Source: Cheiracanthium punctorium (taxonomy: Eukaryota > Arthropoda > Arachnida > Araneae > Cheiracanthiidae). Taken from it: a stretch of 64,000 bases of DNA. Position 1 is the first letter of the stretch. Each line of letters starts with the position of its first letter. Where the stretch lies: positions 186,001-250,000 of the forward strand of contig JAWZYV010019958.1 of the NCBI GenBank assembly GCA_038373885.1, given 5' to 3'. The position numbers and the translations under genes were made by a program. Below, in pieces: positions 21,533-32,150 of the stretch. The notes beneath the pieces are model-generated. The model searched no databases. It was not told the origin of the DNA and saw only the letters and a list, made by a program, of their open reading frames with translations.

Positions 21533-21846
21533 TTCACACCCACACAAACTCAAGCGCCGTAATGTAGGTTTTGTCCTTTCAAACTACAGCCTCAATTTTA
21601 TTTTTTGTATTGCCCTCCTAAAATGCAATTTTTAAGTACACATTTAAAGTTTAATGTAGATCAAAGAGAAATAGGATTTTCTAATGAAATAAAATTAATT
21701 CCCGAAATTATTTAAATACATGATAATTTTTTCTTTTAAATTTCAAACAAAAGTTTAAATATCTAGGGATATTTATTATTTATTTATTTATTTATTTCTG
21801 AACCTTCCCCCCCCCCAAAAAAAAAAACCCCTTAGTGTCTTATTTT

Positions 21847-22021
21847 TAGGGATGGACGCGAGACGAAAAATTGGCGTCTCGCGCCTCGCAAAACAGCCGA
21901 AAAGCTGGTCTCGTCTCGCAAAAATCCCTATATCATAATGTTAAAAATGTTTGTCTCGTCTCGCAAAAAAGCTGTAAATCTCTGTCTCGTCTCGCAAAAA
22001 GTCGTCTCGCGTCCATCCCTA
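21847..22021. mobile_element. 175-bp hAT-type MITE with GTCTCG repeats
   Basis: Perfect 20-bp inverted ends starting TAGGGATGGACGCGAGAC, flanked by perfect 8-bp TSDs CTTATTTT (21839-21846, 22022-22029). Inside, the motif GTCTCGTCTCGCAAAAA is repeated about four times on one strand, occupying much of the element. The array of near-identical sites suggests transposase-binding repeats. Confidence 0.88.
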
Positions 22022-22439
22022 CTTATTTTCTGAAGAAATTTTACTCTTCGCGTTATTTTGTGTCATGTCCTTTTTTTTTTTTTAATTCTGTACTTTCATC
22101 CTTGATACGTACAGGCATCAAAATATTGTTAGTGAACTCATAAAATGTTCATGCTTCCTCTGTTGAAATCTAAACGATTTGAAAGAGTACTGTTGGGAAA
22201 AAAAAAAATAGCCAAAAGAAACATTTAACGCATCATAAGAAAGCAAAATTCAATAAAGTGTAGTACAAGGGTTCCTCCTGAAACACAGTACTCACGTACA
22301 ATGATCAGGATCCGATGATTTAAGCCGAACAAAACGAATAAAAGTTTTATCCCATAATTCAAAACTTTCATGACGAGAGATAATCATTCTCGGACAATAA
22401 AAGGTGGGGGGCGGGGGGGGGAAGAACTATTTTTTTTTT

Positions 22440-22960
22440 CTTAATGCCCTTCCGCTAATATCCTCGTACTTAACACATTCGTCAGCTGCTCCTTTTCGCA
22501 GCGCTTATTGATAAACTTCCTTTTACCCTTTTCAAAAATTTCTTAATTTTCCACAAAAATAACGATCGGAATGGAGAAAGCGATATCCCATGCAACCACT
22601 CATTGGGAAAACCGAAATAACGTTTTCAGAATGGCAAAACATTTCCACCCCTTAATTGTAGCTGCCGAATGACTACTGCCCACCGCAACAATGATATCGC
22701 GTTTCTTGAAATGGAGGACAACCCTCTCCCCCCCCCCTCACCCCCCCCAAATCCTTTTATTTATAACGGGCGTTATTAACCCTCCACGCATCCGCAGATT
22801 GGCGTAAATTTTACTTTCATTTAGAAAACTTCCCCCCCCCCCCTAAAGTTTTTCCCTATCTTTGGGCAGTTTCCGGGGCAAATGAGTTTTTCTTGTATTG
22901 CATACCGGCAATCTCATTAATTTGAGATAGGTGGCTATTTTCCCCGAATGGCCATTGGGT
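22440..22960. promoter_or_regulatory. candidate conserved non-coding block
   Basis: A stretch of balanced, complex sequence broken by C-runs, with ATTA/TAAT cores and no open frame of interest. It matches none of the repeats. A regulatory role is inferred only from its contrast with the flanks. Confidence 0.2.
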
Positions 22961-23372
22961 ACACACCCCCCCCCCCTTCATAATTTCGCCCGATGCTCAT
23001 TAATTTTTGATTGGAGATGGAAAAGGGGGGGGGGAGCAGGATATCGTATTTTGTCGGTTTATTATGTCGTTAATAATCTTCTCTGGTTGCAAAGGGGGAA
23101 AACATCCATTTTCGATTGCATTCTCTCTCTCTCTCTCATTTGGCTTCTATTGTAAAGAGGATTTCTAATTCATCTGCATCGCTTCTTTTCCGTGAGCAGA
23201 TAGCCGTTTTGTGTAATCGAAATTACAATGTTTTGTTGAAATTTCAAATGCATGCCAAGACTCTCTGCTGTTCCAAATATTAATCTCGGCAATAGCAATC
23301 GTTTTTCTTAAAAAGAAAAAAAAAAGAGCTTCATCTTCCTAATTCTTATAACAAATATTTTTCCTTTACAGC
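22961..23372. other. intergenic DNA, no gene seen
   Basis: Includes a G-run near 23026 and a (TC)n patch near 23126. Nothing else recognised. Confidence 0.45.
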
Positions 23373-23779
23373 TTAAGGCTGTTCTTCGGAAAAAAAAGAA
23401 CTCTGTTTTTAGTCTTGGTACACAAATTGAAATAAACGAATAGCACCATGGTCTCCAAAAAATTCCATATGGTTCTTCATAAGCTGTTTTACACACTGCG
23501 ATAAGCGAAAAAGCTGTGGCTTTTGTGAAATTTTCAGAAAAAATTCTTAAACATGGATTTGAGCTGCAAGATTTTTCGAAAAGGGACACGCTTTGCGAAA
23601 ATTTCCGATTTTTAAGAATTTTTTCTAAAAGTATTGAAACTGATACAGTTTGGCCGGTCTTCGCAGTATGTAATACAGCTTGTAAAGAAACAGTTTCAAA
23701 ATTTTGAAGTGCCTGGCATAGTTAGTTTATTTGTAATTATATACCAAAATCACATGATTTTTTCGAATAACACCGTTAA
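23373..23779 (+). mobile_element. TTAA-flanked MITE, family B copy 2
   Basis: TTAAGGCTGTTCTTCGG to AACACCGTTAA, 407 bp. Nearly identical in length and sequence to copies at 31671 and 41649. Confidence 0.88.
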
Positions 23780-24019
23780 GGCGATTTTCTTCTCTTTCAC
23801 AGTTTCCAAAAAGACTACCGATAACTATTTTTCATTTTTATCAGTATGGATCGTTTATACATCAGCCACACCTAATTCATCAAAAAAAATTTATGCACGT
23901 TACCCGTGACATACATCGCTTTTCTTGCAACTCTACCTTATTAAAAATGACCAATACATTGAAGTCGATATGTTTTCAGCAGAGAGTTACGCAAATAATT
24001 TAATTTTACGCAGAATGTA

Positions 24020-24354
24020 CCCTGTTTTCTCGCGTAATAGTCGCCCTTGCAATAATAGTCACACCCAGAAAAAATCCTCAAACAATTTCCTCGCAATAAA
24101 GTCGCAATCACGTATTGGAGACCTTCATTTATATCTGTAAAAAAAACATTATGAAAAGAAAAATGCCTCTTTTTTTGTATGCCACTGACGAAAAGATGAT
24201 ATAAAGTACTTAAAGTAATTTTATTATAATATTAGTAAGGTTTTATCATTACTAGTACGATATTATGTAGATTTCCCCGCATAATAGTCGCACCTAGACT
24301 TTCATCATGAAAATTTGTGAAGAAAAAGTGCGACTAATACGCGAGTTAACACGG
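24020..24354. mobile_element. pogo/Tigger-like MITE, family X
   Basis: Left end CCCTGTTTTCTCGCGTAATA and inverted right end CCGTGTTAACTCGCGTATTA share 26-bp imperfect inverted repeats ending in GTCGC, flanked by TA (24018-24019, 24355-24356). The motif ATAATAGTCGCAC recurs inside. 335 bp, non-coding. Confidence 0.75.
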
Positions 24355-24574
24355 TATCTTCACCACTGAACTTAGAACCAAAAATGCCCTTCTTTCATAA
24401 TAAACAATTAATAAAACATAAAATTTTCTATTCACAAATATTTTATGTAAGCGTAGTTGCCAGTGGGTATCAAAGAGGCGGTGCATGGGGGGGGGGGCAA
24501 ATATCAACTCTTTTCTCTCTCAATTACACTTAAACCTGAAGATCTTTCCAGCTGTTAAGGAGTTTATTCACCTT

Positions 24575-24625
24575 GAAACCGGGTTTAAATTGTTCATTCT
24601 CACCATTGAAACAGCAGAATGCTCC
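24575..24625 (+). pseudogene. short fragment of ORF family Y
   Basis: Encodes GFKLFILTIETAE, weakly similar to the NLF(T/A)LTTK segment in the fragments at 2218 and 57,050. Marginal. Confidence 0.18.
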
Positions 24626-25023
24626 GCTGGGCACAGTGTTGCGCTAAGACCCATATCGGAAAACAGCAGATCACAAAAGAGCCTTTTCAATGAGTTTCTT
24701 CAATAATGAGAATGAAAAAGTGAAACCTGGGTTCAAGAAAAAAAAAATAAATGGCTTCTTTCTGATAAAATTCTGCGGCATACATATGGTCTCCCCGATT
24801 GCAGACTAAAATAAAGTTGGGAACAGTTATCTTCGGGGGGAGGGGCGCAGAAAAATATATTCCGGGGAATTATTTAAATTAAAATGAATTTACGGACCTG
24901 AAATCACAAATATACACATTTGCTTTACAGTAAAATGTCAAACTTTCTCTATTAACAATTATTTATGTAGAATGCATAAAAATATTCTAAATGAATTAAA
25001 TACTTCTTTCCTCATCGGAACAA

Positions 25024-25026
<3 letters not shown>

Positions 25027-25054
<28 letters not shown>
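25027..25054. repeat. long T homopolymer
   Basis: Uninterrupted T tract of about 28 bases. Confidence 0.9.
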
Positions 25055-25061
<7 letters not shown>

Positions 25062-25282
25062 GAGAAAACCTTTTAGTTTTACATTGATGTTATCAAATAG
25101 TCATATTTCAAAATACTCTATGTTAAGTTTGTATGCGAGATCTGTTTCAGACAGAAATTATTATTGTTTATTTATTTTTGACATAACTGGCACTAATTCA
25201 CTGGAACAGACCGTAGAAATGTTCAATTTCTAAAAAGAATTTTGCCCTCCACTCATGGGCTGTCATTGGTTCGTTACAATGC

Positions 25283-25449
25283 CAGAGACGGCCCGAGGGG
25301 CGTGCGGGGCTCCAGGCGAAGCGCAAGTGCGGGGCCTCTTCTCTATCATTTCTTATGAGATAGCAATAAAATGGCCCAGGAGCGGGGCCTCTATAAGCGC
25401 GGGGCCTTAGGCGATCGCCTACATTCGCACCCCCCTTGGGCCGTCCCTG
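25283..25449. mobile_element. short hAT-type MITE, family Q
   Basis: Ends CAGAGACGGCCCGAGGGG and, inverted from the right, CAGGGACGGCCCAAGGGG. GCGGGGCCT blocks repeat inside. Flanks TACAATGC and ACAGTGCT match only when shifted by one base, so the TSD is not certain. Confidence 0.6.
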
Positions 25450-25583
25450 ACAGTGCTCTACTCTGTAAATGTTTTACGCCGCAAATTCCCGACCTGCGTG
25501 TACTGTTCCAACGCCATTTATGGTTTTTCAATGCGCTAATCCACTTTCGCGGGAAAAAAAAAAAAATAAGTGTTGTCAGTTGG

Positions 25584-25608
25584 ATGTGTGTGTGTGTGTG
25601 TGTGTGTG
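25584..25608. repeat. (TG)n microsatellite
   Basis: Uninterrupted TG alternation of about 25 bases. Confidence 0.9.
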
Positions 25609-25734
25609 ATTATGGCAACGCTACACTAGGGTGATCTGCCAAGGGGGGTGCCTTGGCAGGAGGACTTTCTAAGGGGATCTAACGCATATTCACGTTACAT
25701 CTGGAGAAAACCTACCAAAACTCCAGACCGTTAG

Positions 25735-25825
25735 ATCGACAGCCGCGCGATGGGATCCGAACACGCTACCTTCACACTTCGGCCGTCTACCATTTTCAGT
25801 AGCATAACCACTGTGCCATGGTGAG
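25735..25825 (-). repeat. tRNA-derived SINE head
   Basis: On the minus strand there is an A-box-like TGGCACAGTGGTTA (25805-25818) followed about 40 bases later by a B-box-like GTTCGGATCCC (25752-25762). This is the internal RNA polymerase III promoter layout of tRNAs and tRNA-derived SINEs. The tRNA arms do not fold cleanly by eye and sequence continues downstream, so I call it a SINE head and not a functional tRNA. The 3' boundary is unclear, possibly near 25640. Confidence 0.55.
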
Positions 25826-25952
25826 GCGTTGTCAGTTGGAAAATTTGCGGATTTTTTTTTTTTTTTTTTCCACTGTAACCGTAATCGAGAGAGCTCTGTT
25901 GTTTTAAACAGTCCCAATCTCGAGCGCACACAGCGCACACCTCTGAATAACG

Positions 25953-26028
25953 ACAGTGGAACCTCTCGGGAGCGACCACCCTCCGTTCTACGAAAAAAAT
26001 CGGTTGTTAAGAGAGGTGATCGTTCAGG
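25953..26028 (+). mobile_element. pogo/Tigger-like terminus (fragment)
   Basis: CAGTGGAACCTCTCGGGAGC followed by a second, inverted GGTTGTTAAGAGAGGTGATC block. This resembles the CAGTAGAACCTCG termini of the element at 50963 and known Tigger ends. The partner end was not found. Confidence 0.4.
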
Positions 26029-26833
26029 GAAACACAGACGTTGGATAGCCGTAAAATGCTGGAGAATATTGTTTGTGTTGTTATTTATGAAATTGCATAC
26101 ATTACACACACACACACAAGGAAAAAAAAATTAAATATTTTTTACGCATATTTAAAAATTTCGGATTTTTTTTTTTTTTTTTTCTACGGCAGTAATTCTC
26201 AATCAATTCTATTTTTTACACCTGACGAAAGATCGTTTATCGCTGTATTCATGATTTCCGAATGTGCCATAGTAAAATCTATGTGCGTTGAAATCTATTG
26301 GGCTGTCCTTATAAATTTGGCCTATCATATTTATTTATTTATTTATTTATTTTTTAATTAAAGCAATTTCAAAAGTAAAAGAAATTGTGTATAAATATTT
26401 CATTTTATTCTCATGTGCAGTTTTTTTTACTATTATATATAAACAATTTTAAATTGTTCGCATTTGACTTTCTGGCTGTTTGCTGCCTATGAGATTGGAG
26501 CATTTGTTCCTAGGAAGATTCTAAAATTTTTATTTTGAAAAATATTTAGACATTTATTAAATGATTATTCATTTCCTAATTAAACAAAGAATTTTTTTTT
26601 ATTCTAACTTATTAGAATGCTTATTTTTGAAATTATGTGATAAAGAAAACTGATGAGTATGTCTAATTTTTACTATATTTTGCTATATAAAATCTTAACT
26701 ACTACAAGGAAAATGAAAATTATAAAAAGAAAGAAAGAAAAAAGGAAAAAAAAAAGAGAGAGGGAGAATTTGGGGGCCCTTCGACGTCCTCTGGATATGT
26801 ACTTCGTTTGCGCTTGCTCAATTCGGTCCTGCC

Positions 26834-27378
26834 CAGACCCTGTTAATCGACAGGTCAACCGGAGCAGTTGTCCTGGGCCTACCCATTTCAAGGACCCAAA
26901 AAATTTGTATTTTTTCAACAAATTTTTATTTGTTAAAAAATAAATTATTAAAAAAACTTAAAAGAATTTGGTTACTATTTTCTCGGAAATACTGAAAAGT
27001 TGGCAGCTAATTCTCTGGCATTTTACCCCACTAAGGGTTTCTCTAAAACCCATCCATGAATGTTCCATGAGCTAAACGTCTGAGGCTTTATGAGGCAGGT
27101 TTTGCAATTCTTTTCATTTATAAAGAAGTCTATTTATGTAGTATTTGTGTAGATATTTATCATTCGTGAAAATAAATGTTATTCGTGCATACAAAAATGC
27201 TTTAATATTCTTCGTTGCAATATATTTATATATTTAGTATTCAAAACTTAGTATTCAATGTTTTTGTAGCTATATGTGCCCAAAACAACTTAAATGTGTC
27301 ATATGCAATTTCTCGCAAGTGCAAAGGCCCAAAAATTTGTACTTCCCCTGGCCCCAATAGTTTAATGATCGGGCCTTG
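26834..27378. mobile_element. hAT-type element, family S
   Basis: Starts CAGACCCTGTTAATCG and ends TTTAATGATCGGGCCTTG. Perfect 8-bp TSDs GTCCTGCC (26826-26833, 27379-27386). The terminal CGGGCC/AATGATCG layout relates it to the 174-bp element at 21359. No transposase seen. Confidence 0.75.
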
Positions 27379-27442
27379 GTCCTGCCAAGCTGCAAAAATG
27401 TTTTTTTGCGTGTCTTCTGTCCCAGAAAGTATTTCCAACACC

Positions 27443-27622
27443 CAGGTCCGTACCCAGAAAAAAATTTCGGGGAGGGTCCAAAAAATTTCGAAGGGGGATC
27501 AAACGGTGAAAAAGGCTGATCTTTTCACAAAAAGACTTCATAGCTATTATTTTGTTAACAAAATTTTAAATTACGGGGGGGGGGACCATACCCCTTTCTC
27601 CAACCCTCTGGGTACGGCGTTG
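27443..27622. mobile_element. 180-bp hAT-type MITE, family N
   Basis: Ends CAGGTCCGTACCCAG and, inverted from the right, CAACGCCGTACCCAG. Perfect 8-bp TSDs CCAACACC (27435-27442, 27623-27630). Related by terminus and G-run to elements at 3375, 6204 and 30158. Confidence 0.85.
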
Positions 27623-27679
27623 CCAACACCAGTTCTCCCCAGATTATCTCTTCTTCATCAATCTGCAACAGTGCCCAAG

Positions 27680-28170
27680 ATTTCGTCGCCGTTTGGCGCA
27701 AAAAAATGACTCCGCAATGAAGAGTTTGGCGCAAAAGCGGCGCGCGTCTGTACTTTTTCCCATGCGTCCAATAAAAGGGGGGGGGGAGAGAGATTCCCCG
27801 TGATGAATGTTCCCTGAGACAAAACCCTCATTGTTCCTCCATTTGTCCGGGAATCGGGAGATGAATCCAGACCTCCGCGATTCCTCGGGAGCGCCCCTCC
27901 CACCGGAAAAGTGAAGAGTTTTAATCGAGTTACGGAGGAAAGATTTGTTTAGGTTTTGCCTCATCAATTAAACCGGATGACTAATCAGGCAGATTTCTGG
28001 AATAGAAGGACAATCTTGAGATGCATTTTTGTGTAATGACGGAAGATGACAGATATACCGAGCCATATCCATTTATCGAATCTTGACGGAAAGACGCTAC
28101 AAATGGATATTAATTTCTTCGGGAGGGTGCGCCAGTTTCTAAACCAATTAAAATGGTACAGATAATGAGT
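27680..28170. promoter_or_regulatory. candidate conserved non-coding block
   Basis: Complex, non-repetitive sequence with several homeodomain-type cores (TAATCGAG, ATCAATTAAACC, GACTAATCAG) and a tandem GTTTGGCGCAAAA motif (near 27692 and 27725). All frames are interrupted. Candidate enhancer by composition only. Confidence 0.3.
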
Positions 28171-28585
28171 GTTTGTTAATAAGCGATTGAAAATTTAGAC
28201 GATTATTTAAGTTTCATTGTTTATTTAAAAATGTAAGGTCATTATAATTAAAGTTTCAAAATGGTATTAAAAAAAAAAATAGAACAACTGATCAGAATGA
28301 CGTCCAATTTGAACGGAGTATTATTGAAGAAGGGGGAAAGAGTGTGGCATAAGAAAAAATATAATTCCAAATTTTAGCAGCAGATGGCGCTATTATACGC
28401 ATTTTATTTAAAAGGGTTCGACTACAAATGACAAATGAATCGTAAAGTAACGGCTAAGGTGTAAGTTACACGTTGAACTGGCTATACTGTTCAGTGTGCA
28501 TAACTGTACATGTGTGATACTGTTAGTTACGTAGGTCCATCCACCACGGCAAGGTCATATCACAACGGATGGGAAAAATCGGTTT

Positions 28586-28869
28586 TTAACCCATTCGTGC
28601 CTGGATATTTTTGCGACTTTCTTCGATTTTTGCTAACACCAGCAGTAATTGATAAATTTCTGATGTCAACTTTTTCAAGAAGGGATGATTTAATTTAAAA
28701 TCATTATGTATAAAAATTGAAATGTCAACATCCTACTTGGCCATATTAAAATATTTTGTGGAATTTAAGTTCAATACTCGCGAATAAAGGCTAAGAAAAA
28801 TAAATAACGTTTTCGACTGATAGCGAAAATGCCGACCCAAAAAAGGGACGCTAGGCATAAATGGGTTAA
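28586..28869 (+). mobile_element. 284-bp TTAA MITE, family L copy 1
   Basis: TTAACCCATTCGTGCCTGG to GGCATAAATGGGTTAA, with TTAA at both ends and inverted CCCATT-GTGCCT ends. A second copy of exactly the same length, in the opposite orientation, lies at 56000-56283. It sits inside the element at 28266. Confidence 0.88.
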
Positions 28870-28917
28870 TTGTCCTGAGGCCAAAAACCGCATAAAAAGC
28901 ATCCATCAAATTGGTTT

Positions 28918-29060
28918 TTAGATTTCACGAGACTGGTGCAAAACATGTTCAGTATGCTGTCCACCATTTTCTGCAACAAGTTGAAATCGAGAAAAAACAC
29001 GTTCCATAACTGATATCAGTGTCACAAGTAAACACAGCAGTGTCACAAGTGAAACGAGTA
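28918..29060 (-). pseudogene. C-terminal fragment of a DDE transposase
   Basis: Minus strand reads ...VMERVFSRFQLVAENGG followed by QHTEHVLHQSREI and a stop. The pattern R-x-Q/R-C/L-xxxxGG-H-x-EH-x-L resembles the C-terminal end of many mariner-like transposases (nGgHfEHll). It is a fragment only; the catalytic domain is absent from the surrounding 1 kb. An in-frame stretch upstream is hydrophobic and probably not coding. Confidence 0.4.
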
Positions 29061-29239
29061 GTGCGCATGACATGTATTTTGATTTACATATTCTGACGCT
29101 TACAGAACCATCTGTTGCTAAATTTTGGAACCAATTTTTTTTTTCTTTTGCCATTACGTCTCCCCCCGTCTTCAATAATATTCCGTTCAAATTTGACGCC
29201 ATTCTTATCAGCGTTTTTTTTTTTTTTTTTTTTGTGCAG

Positions 29240-29345
29240 TCGTTGCCATTGCTCGGTTTAACTACCAGCACCGGGGCGGTCGATCGAATCGCACATCGCG
29301 GGCCACAGAGCTGAAGAGCATTTTTGACGCAGCTTGCTGTGCAGA
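29240..29345 (+). mobile_element. diverged fragment of family A
   Basis: Contains the family A core: TTGCCATTGCTCG, AACTACCAGCA, a GGCGG-CGATCGAA-CG block and TTTTTGACGCAGC, with many mismatches to other copies. No termini. Confidence 0.65.
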
Positions 29346-29596
29346 AGAAAAAAAAAACTGTAATAAGGCTTTGAAAGGAAAACTGCGATTCCAGTTCGTT
29401 TAAACAGTTTTTCTAGACAGTCCCCCCACCACCACACACAAACGCACAAATAAAATGATTTCCTCTGCATAAAACATTGGTATAAGCAGGGATGTTCAGA
29501 AGAGAAATCTTTCGAATTCGAAAAATTTTCGCACATTTTTAGAAGAAAATGTAATTCTGATTTTGTCGTATAAAAATTGAATCTGAAGTTATTTAC

Positions 29597-30129
29597 TTAA
29601 GGGTGTATGACGAAAATAAAGAACTCTGTTTTTAGTCTTGGTACACAATTTGAAATAAACTAATAGCACCAGGGTCTCCAAAAAATTTCAGAGGGTTCTT
29701 CCTAAGCTGCTTTACACGCTGCAATAAGCGAAAATGCTGTGGCGTTTGCGAAATTTTCAGAACAAAATTCTTAAACATGGATCTGAGCTGCAAGATTTTT
29801 CGAAGAGTGACACGCGAAAATTTCCGATTTTTAAGAATTTTTTCTAAACGTTTTGAAACGGATACAGATGGATCGTTTATTGCAGTATGTAGCAGGCGCG
29901 TAGCCAGGAAAATTTTTCGGGGGGGGGGGATATGAACTTATATGTTTATAAATAGACGGGATTTCATCACTAATCCAAAAATTTCGGGGGGGGATATCCC
30001 GATATCCCCCCCCCCCTGGAGTACATCTTGTAAAGAGACAGTTTAAAAATTTTGAAGTGCCTGGCATCATTCGTTTATTTGTAATTATGTACCAAAATCA
30101 CATGATTTTTTTTCGAACACCACCGTTAA
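29597..30129 (+). mobile_element. TTAA MITE family B copy 3, with insertion
   Basis: TTAAGGGTGTATGACG to AACACCACCGTTAA. The family B sequence is interrupted near the CAGTATGTAG site by a G/C-run-rich hAT-type fragment (separate entry). It is the most diverged of the B copies and has lost the TTCGAAAA block at its left end. Confidence 0.8.
29889..30019. mobile_element. truncated hAT-type MITE inside family B
   Basis: Starts GCAGGCGCGTAGCCAGGAAA with a G-run and ends in a C-run plus CTGG. The canonical right terminus GGCTACGCC is missing, so it looks right-truncated. Insertion is certain from comparison with uninterrupted family B copies. Confidence 0.6.
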
Positions 30130-30157
30130 GTGGACACAGATTAAATATACTGAGTGT

Positions 30158-30326
30158 CAGGGGTGTAGCCAGAAATTTTTCTTGGGGGGGGGTTACTACT
30201 ACAACTCATATATATGTATACGTTTGTGTGATAAGGGAGTGAAGAATATACATTTTGTATGGCAAACAATTCCTCATGGGGGGGGGTATGACCCCCATAA
30301 CCCCCCCCCCCTTGGCTACGCCCCTG
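30158..30326. mobile_element. 169-bp hAT-type MITE, family F
   Basis: CAGGGGTGTAGCCAG to TTGGCTACGCCCCTG, with perfect 8-bp TSDs CTGAGTGT (30150-30157, 30327-30334). G-run near the left, C-run near the right. Related to the level-4 nest element. Confidence 0.85.
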
Positions 30327-30334
30327 CTGAGTGT

Positions 30335-31059
30335 AGGTAGATCTATTTTTGTCGAAAGTTTTTTCTAGCATTGCCTCCTCGTCGGAATTCGAATTCATAG
30401 TTTAAAAAGACCGTTCTAGCACGCATGCAAAACCTAAAAGTCTTTCGGATATTTAGTCTTTTCTTATTTGCTTTGTTTATTAACTGTATACTAGGATACT
30501 TTTAGGATACTACCTTCAGGAACGGCCTACCTATTTGGTTTAAAGCCTGTTTTAGTTCCTGAAGTGTCCTACTGTCCTGCTGAACCCTAGCTCTAGGCTC
30601 AGGTCCAGCAAGCAGCGGTTTCCCTCATTTTTATTTTATTTTTTTACAACAGAATTTTTGTATTACAATTGGTAAAATACATCAGTGTTATACAATATAA
30701 AGGCAGTTAGTTTAGAATTGCTCACACTATTGTTCTTAGTAACATTTCACCATAGATACATATATTTAACACGTTCTTTTTTTTTTCCCTTTTTTTACAA
30801 TTTTGAAGTTAAAAAAAGTAAATAAATATCTAAAAGTAAACAATAGGCTTGAGAATGATAAACTTAAAAAGTAATTTTGAAAAATTTAAACATAAATAAA
30901 TACAACTAATATTCAAAAATGTGCTTTAGAAAAAAAAGTTTGTTTATTAACTGTAAAAAGAAGACGGGGGAACACCTATAAAATGATGGGGAAATTTTCT
31001 CAGTGTAGGTGTGTGTGTATCGTTTTATTTCGAAAAATTCTTGCGCGGAACCGTAAACC
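30335..31059. other. intergenic DNA, no gene seen
   Basis: AT-rich, with a short inverted CAGGAACGG/TTCCTGAAG region near 30518-30565. Nothing else recognised. Confidence 0.45.
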
Positions 31060-31660
31060 ATCAAAATACTTGATTGAAAGAAAACATTTTCAGTGACAGG
31101 AGCTGCGCTTTCCCCCCCTGTTTGATCAAAACCTTGCCCTTAATGAAGGTTTTTAACGCCGAACTTTGCATCGAGTATAATTAGATTGTGCCCCGATACA
31201 ATTTGGCAGTACGCTCGGCGTAATGAGTTATTTGTACTTCCCAGTTTTTAATTGCAGGCGAGTTTTCTAACGCGACGATTTTTCTCAGGACCGCGCCAGG
31301 AAAGACGCAGCGAGACGGAAATTTTGTTCTTTTCCTACAGGAGGAGTGGGTTTCCTACTGCTTACTTTTGTGAATGCTCAATTATGCCCCGTTGAGAGTG
31401 GGAAAGGCTAATTTTGTTCAGTTCCAGGATCGGTAGGCTTTTCCTCTCCGACAATCCCCTCCCGCTTTAAAACTCCTGATGATAAAATTATGTCGAACAG
31501 AATCGAGAAAATAGAACTTGTTTTGCGTGCATTTTCGTAAAAAGAATGATCTTTAGCAAAAATTGACGTCATTAGCGAAATGGGCGAGGGCTGTACGCTA
31601 TTGGAAACTTGAATGATGGAAGAAAATGCACGGTTTAAAAACGAATGCATGCTTTGCAAA
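31060..31660. promoter_or_regulatory. candidate conserved non-coding block
   Basis: Complex sequence with low repetition and frequent homeodomain-type cores (GTATAATTAGATTG, CGTAATGAG, TTAATTGCAGG). It lies immediately upstream of a family B element that starts at 31671. Composition suggests constraint; no alignment was possible. Confidence 0.3.
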
Positions 31661-31670
31661 AAGGAAAAGC

Positions 31671-32077
31671 TTAAGGCTGTTCTTCGAAAAAAAAATAACT
31701 CTGTTTTTAGTCTTGGTACACAAATTGAAATAAACTAATAGCACCATGGTCTCCAAAAAATTCCAGAGGGTTCTTCATAAGCTGTTTTACACACTACGAT
31801 AAGCGAAAACGCTGTGGCTTTTGTGAAATTTTCAGAAAAAATTCTTAAACATGGATTTGAGCTGCAAGATTTTTCGAAGAGTGACACGCTTTGCGAAAAT
31901 TTCCGATTTTTAAGAATTTTTTCTAAAAGTATTGAAACTGATACAGTTTGGCCGGTCTTCGCAGTATGTAATACAGCTTGTAAAGAAACAGTTTCAAAAT
32001 TTTGAAGTGCCTGGCATAATTAGTTTATTTGTAATTATGTACCAAAATCACATGATTTTTTCGAATAACACCGTTAA
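31671..32077 (+). mobile_element. TTAA-flanked MITE, family B copy 4
   Basis: TTAAGGCTGTTCTTCGAAAA to AATAACACCGTTAA, 407 bp. Close match to copies 2 and 5. Confidence 0.88.
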
Positions 32078-32150
32078 CAGGTGCAGCGAAAACAGCAGCT
32101 TCATGACCTTCTTCGTTGATGGAATCGTACATCTTGTCCGTTTAAATTGC

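Larger units (their letters stand above)
28266..29232 (-). mobile_element. transposon with ~125-bp inverted ends
   Basis: The blocks at 28266-28400 and 29085-29232 are inverted copies of each other (shared cores TTTGAACGGA.TATTATTGAAG and CAGATGG). The minus strand between them ends in what looks like a DDE-transposase C-terminus. A TTAA element (28586-28869) is inserted inside. Similar to mariner-like elements with long inverted ends, but the TSD was not resolved. Confidence 0.6.

Noticed and set aside
25752..25818. Functional tRNA gene
   Set aside because: A and B boxes are present, but the acceptor and D/T arms do not pair convincingly, so a SINE head is the better reading.
25690..26115. 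141-codon minus-strand open frame
   Set aside because: It runs through the SINE head, an A-rich run translated as poly-lysine, and a pogo-like terminus. No domain.
27215..27709. 164-codon open frame, the longest in the window
   Set aside because: It crosses the end of one hAT element, the whole of another (27443-27622) and flanking DNA. It is a chance frame across transposon boundaries.
28918..29271. Whole 117-codon minus-strand frame as a gene
   Set aside because: Only the last ~30 residues look like a transposase C-terminus. The upstream part includes the transposon's inverted end and a lysine run.
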